Positions 18,202 to 26,470 of a DNA stretch of 64,000 nt are shown here, piece by piece. Made by a program: the position numbers and the translations under genes. The notes below the pieces were generated by a model, which had not been told where the DNA came from, ran no database searches, and saw only the letters and a program-made list of their open reading frames with translations. Position 1 is the first letter of the stretch, and every line of letters begins with the position of its first letter. This DNA comes from an uncultured Bacteroidales bacterium (GTDB lineage Bacteria; Bacteroidota; Bacteroidia; Bacteroidales; Paludibacteraceae): contig CAIWCC010000010.1 in the NCBI GenBank assembly GCA_903911085.1, positions 1-64,000 of the forward strand, read 5' to 3'.

Positions 18202-20592
18202 TTAGTTAGTTGCAGCATAAAAAGTGAACACCCAATCGACCTTACCCGTACTAGCAGGTGTGTACTGAACCCTACACAGTGTACCCTCCTGGTTTATTTT
18301 TACTGAAGTTCCATTGCAAGTTGCATCCTTGAATTTATATCCAATTGGAACAATCAATCGAAATTCATATACATCTCCGGCCACCACTTTACTATTTCCC
18401 GAAAGCGTATTCGATTTTGAATCCCAATTCTCAGTAATCACATCCATCAACCCTTGCGTAATATGGCGTGAAGTACTTAGTATCTGAGGATAATCCTTTG
18501 ATTCTTTTAAGGCTAAAACCTGACACGAAGCGGAATCAAGTAGCGTTTGCAACTGATTTTTTATTTTACCTAAGTATTTATTCGCCCAAAAATCAAAAAC
18601 TTCATACTCTTTATTTTCGTCCAATCCCATTCGATTCAAGGGGTAGGAGATAGTTGTTTGTTCGTGTTCTTTCCAGTTAAATAGTCCAACAACATTCATC
18701 CTTTGGTTTTGAACCAACCAAATAGTAGGATGCTCATTTTCCAAAATATCTACAGGTCGTACTGGCAAAGAATGTGTTGGCAGTCCACGCTTAAGCATAT
18801 CAAAACGGTCAGCCGATAAATCAGCATATTGCTCACTACTCGTACTCAATGAACCAGAAATAGATTGCCATGACAACATCCAACGTGCTTTGTTGAGTGG
18901 ATTTGATTCCCTAATGTAGTAGGGATCAGGATCGTTATACCATACTTTGTTATTTAAAAAGTATAAATTCCCGGCAAAATCAGCACCGGCTGTAACCCTT
19001 TGCCAATTACCCGTCCGACCACTATCATTATCCGGCCCCACACGCATGGCATCTACAAATCCAAAGGAAGAAGCAAAAGAACTCATGTTTTGAGTTGCTG
19101 CGCATCCAAGTAAAAAAGCATCGGGTGCTTCCTCTTTCATCAATGACAGTCCTTTTCTAAAACACTGAACATAAGTCATTTCATTGTTATACAGCTTGGC
19201 ATCAGCATAACTTGGGGTTCCTTTATATGCTCTGGTGACGTAAATATTTTCGGAAGGTGCACCGGTGTGTAAACCATCAATTTTAAAATACCTATATCCC
19301 CAGTCGTAAATGAGTTTGAACCGCTTGCGCAAAAAAGCCTCTCCGGCAGGACTTGTTGCATCGATGCATGTTCCCGACCATTGTTTAACTTCATAAGGTT
19401 CAGCGGTCTTAGCATTTTTCGCAAAAATATTTTTATCAAAATTTGGGTGATGTATATCACCCGAAAAAGGCATAAACCAAATTCCTGCGGTAAAACCTTC
19501 TTTGTTTAAATTCTTAGCTGTAAAATCCATGCCAGAAGGAAAATTTAAATTGGCTTCGGTAAATGATTTAATGGGGCCATCACCTAATTTTATCCCATTT
19601 ATTTGCTTATTATTATTCTTATAATCTATTCCATCAATCATTGAACTTTGCCAGTGGTCATCTATTTGCATTACATTCAGACCATAAGATGCCAGATTTT
19701 GAGCCGCAAATCGAGCATTTTCTGTCAATGCTTTTTCGGTTGACGCACCCGAGCCTGTAACATCCCTATGATACCAGGTACAATATACATTGGGTTTCTC
19801 CGGCAAATGTATTTGATACGATTTAGCCAAATAATCAGCATACAATTCCAAACCGTCCCTACCATCGGCAAAAATCCCTATTAACAATATGTCTGTGCTT
19901 CTTGTCTTACCAGGTTTCACAACATAATTCCCAAATTCTAATCCAGCTTCAATGTTACACACCAATCCATCCTGTTTTGGAGTCATATAACCTAAACCTT
20001 GCAACTGCGTTAACCAAGAAACTAAAACTGAATTTCTACTCAATGGGTCGGCTATCAAGGAGTAAGTATAACTTCCCATTGCACTTGATAAAGGTTTCAT
20101 ACCACCTGTACCTAAGGTATTCAGGTTAGTGAGATTTTTTATGACAAAATTCACATTCGCAAAAGTCATTTGCTTTAAAACCAAATCTGTTTTTCCCTCA
20201 TTTTTGATGGTTGTATGTACAAACAAAAAAGGATTGGACGGAAATAATCGGTAAGTAAGAATACGACCGTTATCGTATTTTATGTTCAGTTCCTGTGCTG
20301 TGCCCCATTTCGAATCGGAGGATTTTGTTTTTTTGCAGCTAACAACATTTCCGTCCACTACTATGTCTTTTATAATCACATCGGACAATTGCTTGCTCTT
20401 TACGCTTATCGTATTTTTATATAACTCTAAACATAATAAATCATTTTCAATCCGTTGAGACTTGTCTGAATAGTCCCTCGTTTCTTTCAAATCTTCGCCA
20501 ATATTGGCAGCTTTCAATATACCATTTTGTGCAATTATATGTAACACGCACAAAGCAAGAAATATCCGAATTAAAGTGAGTGAAGTTTTCAT
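18202..20592 (-). CDS. GH36-type alpha-galactosidase-like enzyme
   Basis: 796 residues. The signal peptide (MKTSLTLIRIFLALCVLHIIA) resembles that of GH29. An N-terminal beta-supersandwich (about 40-260) precedes a (beta/alpha)8 barrel with CTWYHRDVTGSGAST, GLNVMQIDDHWQSS, FTAGIWFMPFSGD and YRYFKIDGLHTGAP, where Asp439 is the predicted nucleophile, and MRVGPDNDSG, where Asp521 is the likely acid/base. A C-terminal beta domain closes it. Family members release alpha-galactose or alpha-N-acetylgalactosamine; the exact sugar cannot be read from the sequence. It follows the GH43-like gene after 28 bases and so belongs to the DUF5703/GH43-like/GH36 operon. Periplasmic location is likely. Confidence 0.85.
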   Translation of the reverse strand: MKTSLTLIRIFLALCVLHIIAQNGILKAANIGEDLKETRDYSDKSQRIENDLLCLELYKNTISVKSKQLSDVIIKDIVVDGNVVSCKKTKSSDSKWGTAQELNIKYDNGRILTYRLFPSNPFLFVHTTIKNEGKTDLVLKQMTFANVNFVIKNLTNLNTLGTGGMKPLSSAMGSYTYSLIADPLSRNSVLVSWLTQLQGLGYMTPKQDGLVCNIEAGLEFGNYVVKPGKTRSTDILLIGIFADGRDGLELYADYLAKSYQIHLPEKPNVYCTWYHRDVTGSGASTEKALTENARFAAQNLASYGLNVMQIDDHWQSSMIDGIDYKNNNKQINGIKLGDGPIKSFTEANLNFPSGMDFTAKNLNKEGFTAGIWFMPFSGDIHHPNFDKNIFAKNAKTAEPYEVKQWSGTCIDATSPAGEAFLRKRFKLIYDWGYRYFKIDGLHTGAPSENIYVTRAYKGTPSYADAKLYNNEMTYVQCFRKGLSLMKEEAPDAFLLGCAATQNMSSFASSFGFVDAMRVGPDNDSGRTGNWQRVTAGADFAGNLYFLNNKVWYNDPDPYYIRESNPLNKARWMLSWQSISGSLSTSSEQYADLSADRFDMLKRGLPTHSLPVRPVDILENEHPTIWLVQNQRMNVVGLFNWKEHEQTTISYPLNRMGLDENKEYEVFDFWANKYLGKIKNQLQTLLDSASCQVLALKESKDYPQILSTSRHITQGLMDVITENWDSKSNTLSGNSKVVAGDVYEFRLIVPIGYKFKDATCNGTSVKINQEGTLCRVQYTPASTGKVDWVFTFYAATN

Positions 20593-20770
20593 TATCTATT
20601 TTTTACGAATTAGATTTAAACTATTTATTCCAATTCTTACAGTTAATTTTAAACACATAAGCCTCAGATGATTTACCGCCATTTAAATTAATATCGCCGG
20701 CAGCATAAAAATAGGCAGGTTTACCATTGATAAGTAAAATAGCCGGACGTTCCATTTTGCCCGATTTATT
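20526..20770 (-). repeat. Duplicated segment (copy 1): GH43-like 3' end + GH36 leader and signal peptide
   Basis: Counterpart of 17970-18185. Here the GH43-like 3' end is intact, which makes this the better preserved copy. The homologous part ends soon after the signal peptide of GH36. Confidence 0.65.
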
Positions 20771-21769
20771 ATGGATAAATGGCTTTTTATCCAGTAAATC
20801 TTTCCACTGTTTTTCATTACCCCAATAATCATATAATGTTCCAAAAGCTATTTTGGCATCTTTCAGTTTAAAATCAAGCCCAGTAGCCGATTCCCAAAGT
20901 ATGATGGCACCGAAAATGCCAGTGTTACCACCAAGGTTGTCGGTGGTAAGCATATAATATTTTCCGCCACTTTTAAAAACCTGCGCATCTTCAATGTAAG
21001 AGGTATTGTCGGTAATCGGTGCAACACATTTCACATACGGACCTTCCAGCTTATCAGACACGGCATATCCATATCGGGCTGACAATTGTTTAGGCATTCC
21101 GGCTTTGAAATAGATATAATACTTTTTACCTATTTTCATAAATGCGGGATTATCGGTACCGAGTGCCGATTTATAGGTCCAATGCGTTGAATCTTTTGAA
21201 GCTTCAACCATTACGCCATCTTTTCCACCTGCAAAACGCCACGGACCTTCCAGTTTGTCGGCTATCATCATCCCTACCCGCATTCCTACCAAAGTGCCTT
21301 CTGAAGGGTTTTGAGTAATATACAGCATAATGTATTTGCCATCAACCTTTTCCAGCCTTGGATTATGGGGCCCTTGATGTACCGATACATCGGGGAAATT
21401 TTTCGAATTTAATACCACGCCCACATTTTTAAAAGGACCTTCGGGTTTATCGCTCACAAGGTGAATAATTTCTGCATCCGTACTCGTCCAGCCAGCCATT
21501 TTCATTTTAGCAGGCCAGCGACTGCTAAATAAATGATATTGACCCTTGTATTTGATTGGCGATACGCACCATGAAAAATAAGCGGTGTCGCTCACAGCTG
21601 CTCCCAACAATTCGGCCGACAGGGCCATTTGTGAATAGGGCAACTTGGTCGGTTTGCCATTTGCTGAAATCAATTCTGTTTTGGGCTTCTGAGCAGAAAG
21701 GTTAATAAATAGAAATAAGAAAATTGAAGAAAATAACAGTTTATGTGCCATGTTGAATTTGTTTATCAT
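20621..21769 (-). CDS. GH43-like five-bladed beta-propeller glycosidase
   Basis: 382 residues. A short leader is followed by MAHKLLFSSIFLFLFINLSAQ; the methionine in MAHK may be the true start. The rest reads as repeated propeller blades: FSWCVSPIKYKGQYHLFSSRW, HQGPHNPRLEKVDGKYIMLY, GTDNPAFMKIGKKYYIYFKA, YIEDAQVFKSGGKYYMLTTD. DNPAF and the EDAQV segment occupy places where GH43/GH117-type enzymes hold catalytic acids. Subfamily and substrate are not assigned. The start codon overlaps the stop of the DUF5703 gene (TAATG), so translational coupling is expected. It was apparently once present in two copies (relic at 18078-18183). Confidence 0.75.
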   Translation of the reverse strand: MINKFNMAHKLLFSSIFLFLFINLSAQKPKTELISANGKPTKLPYSQMALSAELLGAAVSDTAYFSWCVSPIKYKGQYHLFSSRWPAKMKMAGWTSTDAEIIHLVSDKPEGPFKNVGVVLNSKNFPDVSVHQGPHNPRLEKVDGKYIMLYITQNPSEGTLVGMRVGMMIADKLEGPWRFAGGKDGVMVEASKDSTHWTYKSALGTDNPAFMKIGKKYYIYFKAGMPKQLSARYGYAVSDKLEGPYVKCVAPITDNTSYIEDAQVFKSGGKYYMLTTDNLGGNTGIFGAIILWESATGLDFKLKDAKIAFGTLYDYWGNEKQWKDLLDKKPFIHNKSGKMERPAILLINGKPAYFYAAGDINLNGGKSSEAYVFKINCKNWNK

Positions 21770-24102
21770 TATTTAATCATCAATACAATATCACCTTTTC
21801 TTTCTTCAGGTGTTACTTTCAGTTCCTTAATTTTTCCATTTTCCAGTACTCCTTCCACCGTAGTATTGAATGGCGCATGAAGTTTAAACTCCACATTCCA
21901 CTCTTTGGGCCAAGCGGGGAAAAGGTAAATTTTAGTACCATCGGTTTGCATCAACATTTCCTGTAAGCCAATCATGCCCGAGCCTCCCCAGTTGTGGTCG
22001 GGCACCCAATCGTGACCGGGTCCCCAAAAAGTTGGAAATCGTCTGCCCGAATCTCTCATCTTCTGAATCTCTTCCGCCTTTGCTTGTTCGGTAAGTCCTA
22101 ATCGGGCACAATAAATGGCATCTTGGTGCCAACTCAGCAATTTACATTCCTTCTGATTCGGCACTTCTGCACCAAATTCCCAAGTATCAATGGCCACTTG
22201 CAAATCGGGTTTTCCTATGCCATAAATTCCCCACGGATAGACAGGATACAATTGAGATAGTTCGTGATTTTGCCTTCTGTCCCAAACCTGTGCCGGAGCT
22301 ATTATTTTATGTCCATCCTTTTCCATGGTGGGAATTGCGGGAATGCGTTTCAACATATCTTTCCAAAGTTTACGTTTTTCAGCGTTCAAATAATTATCGG
22401 GCAATGCCAACAGTCGGGTTAAAACGGCTTGTAGACCTGCTACGGTTGAGCTAGCATTGTATGCCACTTTGAATGTTTCGGCACCAGAACCCGGAAAAAT
22501 AACCAGCTTCCCTTTGCCATCGTAAGGACTCAAGGTGCGTTTCAGATTTTCCTTTTGATAATGTTCGTTAAAGAATGTGAGGCAACTTTCTATCAGCGGA
22601 ACGTATTTGCTAATATCCTGACCAGTGAACTGCTGTTTATCCATGGCTATCATACAAAATTCCAATGAGGTATCCCACACATACTCCAGCCACTTGTTAT
22701 ATTCCACACCATCAGCATAGTTTTCAGGACGCTTCCATCCGTATTCAAATGCTACAGGCAGACCAAAACACTCAATTTGTTCGGTAAATGCTGCGCCTTT
22801 GTGCCCCCAATATACTTCGGACCTGATTTCTGCATTTTTCAATGCATTCACATAAAAATCCAGCTGCGGAGCCAGCATATCAAAGTCGCCGCCTTTGAGC
22901 ATTGGCCAATAAAGCAAACGTTGGTTTTGCGCCGTAAAAGTTACGCCGCCCCAATCGCGATGGTCGGGAGTGGCATGGTATGCTGTATCCACATAAACAG
23001 GGTCGAACGTAAACAATCCTCCGTTGAATTTGGTAGGGTAATTTCCATAAGCGTTACAGCCTAACTGATAGCGGAATACGTTATAATTACGGGCAACTTG
23101 CCACGCTTCAGAAGCGTTGTCTGGTGTGGCAGTATTAATGGCAATATAACTGCGTTGAAAATACTGTTTCCACCACTCCTGAGAGCGTATTTTCGATTGC
23201 TTTTCGTTTTGTTTTGAAGATTGAACGATTGCATTCAATTCATTTTTCCAAACTGCTGAAGTTGACGTTTGGTTGCGATGCAAAAAAACACGCAAATGCA
23301 ATTCGGTAGTCGGTTTTTGGGTTGATAACTTATAACCTTTGTACGCAGTAATGGCGTATTTTCCTTCCACCGTTCCGTTGGGTTTCATGTTATCGCCTTC
23401 CATACAACCGCCAAAAGTGAGTCCTGTCAACGGATTCCAAAGCTGATTCTTTACCTTGTCGAGTCCTTGTTGTTTTACAGTCATATCGAAAATTGACTCG
23501 TCGCGATTGCGATGATAAAACAGTACACGATTATTTTCGAACTGTACACTGTCTTTGCGAATAATAGCTTTTACAGGTGCTTCCACAAATGCACGACTGG
23601 CATTGAACTCTTGTTTGGTAGTCCATTCGTAATCGTTATTTCTCCAGTTTTCATAAATGACATCAGCCTGTATTGGCTTGTTGCTTTTTACCTCAATATG
23701 AACAACGGGATTAAAAACATCCACCCAAATTTTTAAATTAGCACTTATTCCGTTCGATTTTCCGGCAATAAGCACATAGCCTTTGTCCAAAACAAGCTCC
23801 TGACGAAATTCGCCGTTAAGAAATGGATTGGGTGACAATTTTACCCGTACCCGTCCCATTTTTGGGAAAATCCCATTTTCATCGAAAGCTCCGCTACGGG
23901 TGAGGTAGAGAAATAACTCACCATTCTCCACCCATACGTTGGTACCAATATCGCCACCGCCACAAGGCATAGATTCGGATGAGTTTTTGCTCTGAGAAGT
24001 CCAAACCACGTTGTATTGGTTTATATCAAAGGGTTTTGTCTCAGCGGAAATTTGACCATTGACTAATACTAAGATTAGAATTGCTTTTTTTAAAAACTTC
24101 AT
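21769..24102 (-). CDS. DUF5703-type (alpha/alpha)6-barrel glycoside hydrolase candidate
   Basis: 777 residues with signal peptide MKFLKKAILILVLVNGQISA. The first domain has the DUF5703 hallmark SESMPCGGGDIGTNVWVENG and LTRSGAFDENG, then MGRVRVKLSPNPF. From about residue 320 on, the sequence reads like a helical toroid related to GH95/GH65-type clans (NYNVFRYQLGCNAYGNYPTK, RRQNHELSQLYPVYPWG, GPGHDWVPDHNWGGSG). The close (WNVEFKLHAPFNTTVEGVLENG) is a C-terminal sheet like that of GH95 enzymes. Its reaction is unknown to me; operon context with GH43-like and GH36 suggests side-chain removal. Its stop overlaps the start of the GH43-like gene by one base. The 312-base upstream gap holds the hairpin mosaic at 24186-24387. 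Confidence 0.75.
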   Translation of the reverse strand: MKFLKKAILILVLVNGQISAETKPFDINQYNVVWTSQSKNSSESMPCGGGDIGTNVWVENGELFLYLTRSGAFDENGIFPKMGRVRVKLSPNPFLNGEFRQELVLDKGYVLIAGKSNGISANLKIWVDVFNPVVHIEVKSNKPIQADVIYENWRNNDYEWTTKQEFNASRAFVEAPVKAIIRKDSVQFENNRVLFYHRNRDESIFDMTVKQQGLDKVKNQLWNPLTGLTFGGCMEGDNMKPNGTVEGKYAITAYKGYKLSTQKPTTELHLRVFLHRNQTSTSAVWKNELNAIVQSSKQNEKQSKIRSQEWWKQYFQRSYIAINTATPDNASEAWQVARNYNVFRYQLGCNAYGNYPTKFNGGLFTFDPVYVDTAYHATPDHRDWGGVTFTAQNQRLLYWPMLKGGDFDMLAPQLDFYVNALKNAEIRSEVYWGHKGAAFTEQIECFGLPVAFEYGWKRPENYADGVEYNKWLEYVWDTSLEFCMIAMDKQQFTGQDISKYVPLIESCLTFFNEHYQKENLKRTLSPYDGKGKLVIFPGSGAETFKVAYNASSTVAGLQAVLTRLLALPDNYLNAEKRKLWKDMLKRIPAIPTMEKDGHKIIAPAQVWDRRQNHELSQLYPVYPWGIYGIGKPDLQVAIDTWEFGAEVPNQKECKLLSWHQDAIYCARLGLTEQAKAEEIQKMRDSGRRFPTFWGPGHDWVPDHNWGGSGMIGLQEMLMQTDGTKIYLFPAWPKEWNVEFKLHAPFNTTVEGVLENGKIKELKVTPEERKGDIVLMIK

Positions 24103-24185
24103 TTTATTAGTAGTTGAAATTATTTATTGATATATTAAACATTTATATTCAAATATCATGCACTTATTTTTCTGTTAAAGTTTTA

Positions 24186-24387
24186 AATCCCGTAGGGATT
24201 GCCTATGCATAACCCCCAAATTTATTTGGGGGAAAAATAGAAAGAGTAAATTGAACTCCAGAGGAGTTCTCCAGCACACGCAAATATCAGATAATCAAAG
24301 GGGAAACTCCTCTGGAGTTGAGTTAACAACACTCTTACATCCCCCAAATAAATTTGGGGGTTATGCACAGGTAACTTCTCTGGAGTT
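24186..24387. repeat. Intergenic hairpin mosaic with long inverted repeat
   Basis: The gap 24103-24414 has no gene. It contains AATCCC/GGGATT (24186-24200); AACTCC-AGA-GGAGTT (24254-24268); AACTCC-TCT-GGAGTT (24305-24319) and a degenerate third copy (24373-24387). Two self-complementary hairpins CCCCCAAAT/ATTTGGGGG lie at 24213-24232 and 24341-24360. These last two sit inside a larger inverted repeat of 32 bases per arm (24202-24233 and 24340-24371) with one mismatch, including the flanking TGCATAA. The gene 24415-26355 ends just to the right, so the structure may also end its transcript. Confidence 0.8.
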
Positions 24388-24414
24388 TTTTCAGCAGCCC
24401 TAATTATTCATTAC

Positions 24415-26355
24415 TTATAAGTTATTTCCAGTTACTATAATTTTATTTTTGCCCACTAGACTTTTGTCTTTGATTAAAAAACGAAGTCTACGCAAGCCAT
24501 TTTCCCATTTAATTATGTCAGTGCCCATATCAACAGGTTCGATAGTAGCTTCCACTTTTTGTGGATTATATTGCAACTGAACACTAACATCATTTCCTGA
24601 AACAGTAATTACACCTTTTTTATCGATGGTTGCATTCAGGTTGGTAAGTAGATTAATAGTAGAATTACCATTATTTTCGTCCAACTGATATGTATCTTCT
24701 ATGTTAAACTGCTTCCCTTTTTGAATGGTGTAGGTACGTGTCCAACTCTTTACTTTTGCTTCCGGCAAATAAGCTTTTGCAATATCAACTGAAAAAGAAA
24801 CAGCAGTTTTAGAATCAGAAAACTGACAGTTGCTCGCCACAAATTCTTTACCATCTTTCTGATCCTGACCATTGATGGTTACCAGATTATGATAGCCCGA
24901 CTGCATACTCCAAATGGTATAACGATCTTTGCTGAATGTTTTTACAGTATATCCTCCTACTCCTGCATCTACAAATATAGGCTTTTTATTGTAATAGAGC
25001 ATAAAACTGCCCACATCATTGTGTCCATGAGGTGCAGCATTGTAGCCTCCTTTTGCAGCAAAACAAAAACCTGTATCCGAATTATCTTTTGCCCCGGCAA
25101 TTTGAGTCCCCGATAGCCAGAACGAAGGCATACGTGGTTCTTCGGCATTTTTTCCGGCAAGCTTATCGTAATCGAACAGCCCGCTGGCTAATTTTTCAAT
25201 ACCATAAACACCGCCCCAAATACGGTCTGCCCAACCATTTCTTTTGACCAAGTATTGTCCAAATTGTTTTAAGACAGGGTCGTTGGTTTTATCGCCAAAA
25301 TGATACACCACGAATGGACTGGGTGACTGAGTAGGACCAGCATCTGAAAAATTCATAAAATAGGGATAAAACAAACAAGCTTTGTAAATATATGCTCCAA
25401 TGTTTTTCACCTTTTGGTTATCAAAAATAGTGACTTGGCCATTGGTAGCTCGCGAGAGCAAATCGAGGTATTCGTACATTTTACCACCAGCGTGGTTCCA
25501 ATATCCTGGGCCTTCTTCGCAAGCGCCATCCTCATCGGTAGAATTTATAAAATTATCGGAAGTTTTAAGGGTTCGATATACTCCTTGTACCTTTTTTATG
25601 CTGTCTTTTTCCATTAACAGAATACAATTCAGCATATTGTAATTAATCCAGATATTCCAGTTATTTACTTTTTGACCACTCAAACCCATCCACGAATAGT
25701 CCCGACTCATATAAGGTTTCAATACATTTTTTTTTATAGTAAATTCTATTCGTTTCGCAATAAGCGGATTGATTTTATCAAATTCGGGTTTGAAAAAATA
25801 ATAACACCACGAAAGCATGTTTCCAATTTCTGCCACACTCAAATCAACAATTGGTTCTTCAACATCTGGGAGACCAATTCCGACTTTTTGAGCAGAAAGA
25901 TGTGAAGTCCCCGACCAAGAGGTCATTTCGCAAACAGAAAAAACGCCATCGACAATTTTGTCAATAAATCGTCCTTTGCCTTCTACTAATTCGGCCATCA
26001 TCAGGTTCTTGAGTGCCGTAAACTTTTCGCCGTTAAAGCCATCGGCCAAACTTCGATTTCCTGTTCGCACAGTTTCGAGATAATAGGTTGCAGGCGTAGT
26101 TTTGAAAGTAAAATCGAGTAATTTCTCTCCTTTTTCTAAAATAAGCGAACGGTATTTTGCACCTACCCTGTTCCACGCTTCACGATTTTGATAATCGGGA
26201 ACTTGAATCCATGAATGGTCGGCCACTAAACACTTCGACAATTCGACATCATTGGCACATTTTTGTTGCAAGAGGTTTTGGTTCAACTGCCCATTTGCCT
26301 GAAAGGCAAATGCAATTGAAAGAGAGAGGAATAATATGATTTTTGGCAATGTCAT
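24415..26355 (-). CDS. Heparinase II/III-like lyase (second paralogue class)
   Basis: 646 residues. Signal peptide MTLPKIILFLSLSIAFAFQANG. A helical toroid occupies about 45-370 (NNWNIWINYNMLN, DGACEEGPGYWNHAGG, with the GPGYW motif also seen in the 5148 gene). A heparinase II/III beta-sandwich follows with APHGHNDVGSFMLYY (His443, His445) and YHNLVTINGQ. PL12/15/17/21-like enzymes cleave uronate-containing chains or oligosaccharides. Overall similarity to the 5148-7028 gene is limited to these motifs, so the two probably act on different linkages. It ends just before the hairpin mosaic, and a terminator at 26411-26450 separates it from the gene upstream. Confidence 0.85.
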   Translation of the reverse strand: MTLPKIILFLSLSIAFAFQANGQLNQNLLQQKCANDVELSKCLVADHSWIQVPDYQNREAWNRVGAKYRSLILEKGEKLLDFTFKTTPATYYLETVRTGNRSLADGFNGEKFTALKNLMMAELVEGKGRFIDKIVDGVFSVCEMTSWSGTSHLSAQKVGIGLPDVEEPIVDLSVAEIGNMLSWCYYFFKPEFDKINPLIAKRIEFTIKKNVLKPYMSRDYSWMGLSGQKVNNWNIWINYNMLNCILLMEKDSIKKVQGVYRTLKTSDNFINSTDEDGACEEGPGYWNHAGGKMYEYLDLLSRATNGQVTIFDNQKVKNIGAYIYKACLFYPYFMNFSDAGPTQSPSPFVVYHFGDKTNDPVLKQFGQYLVKRNGWADRIWGGVYGIEKLASGLFDYDKLAGKNAEEPRMPSFWLSGTQIAGAKDNSDTGFCFAAKGGYNAAPHGHNDVGSFMLYYNKKPIFVDAGVGGYTVKTFSKDRYTIWSMQSGYHNLVTINGQDQKDGKEFVASNCQFSDSKTAVSFSVDIAKAYLPEAKVKSWTRTYTIQKGKQFNIEDTYQLDENNGNSTINLLTNLNATIDKKGVITVSGNDVSVQLQYNPQKVEATIEPVDMGTDIIKWENGLRRLRFLIKDKSLVGKNKIIVTGNNL

Positions 26356-26410
26356 TTGGTATTAATTAAGGTACAAATATCGTTATAAGTTTTTATATCT
26401 TAGTAAAGCT

Positions 26411-26450
26411 AAAAAAGGGAGGGATAGTCCTAAAACAATTCCCTTCCCTT
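26411..26450 (-). terminator. Terminator after the 26471-27805 gene
   Basis: On the minus strand AAGGGAAGGGA (26450-26440) pairs with TCCCTCCCTT (26424-26415), with one bulge. It is followed at once by a run of six T. It lies 20 bases after the stop codon. Confidence 0.65.
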
Positions 26451-26470
26451 AATTAATCATCTTTATTAAC

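Noticed and set aside
24186-24387. CRISPR array
   Set aside because: Repeated units are palindromic, of unequal spacing and partly inverted to each other; there are no regular spacers and no cas genes.
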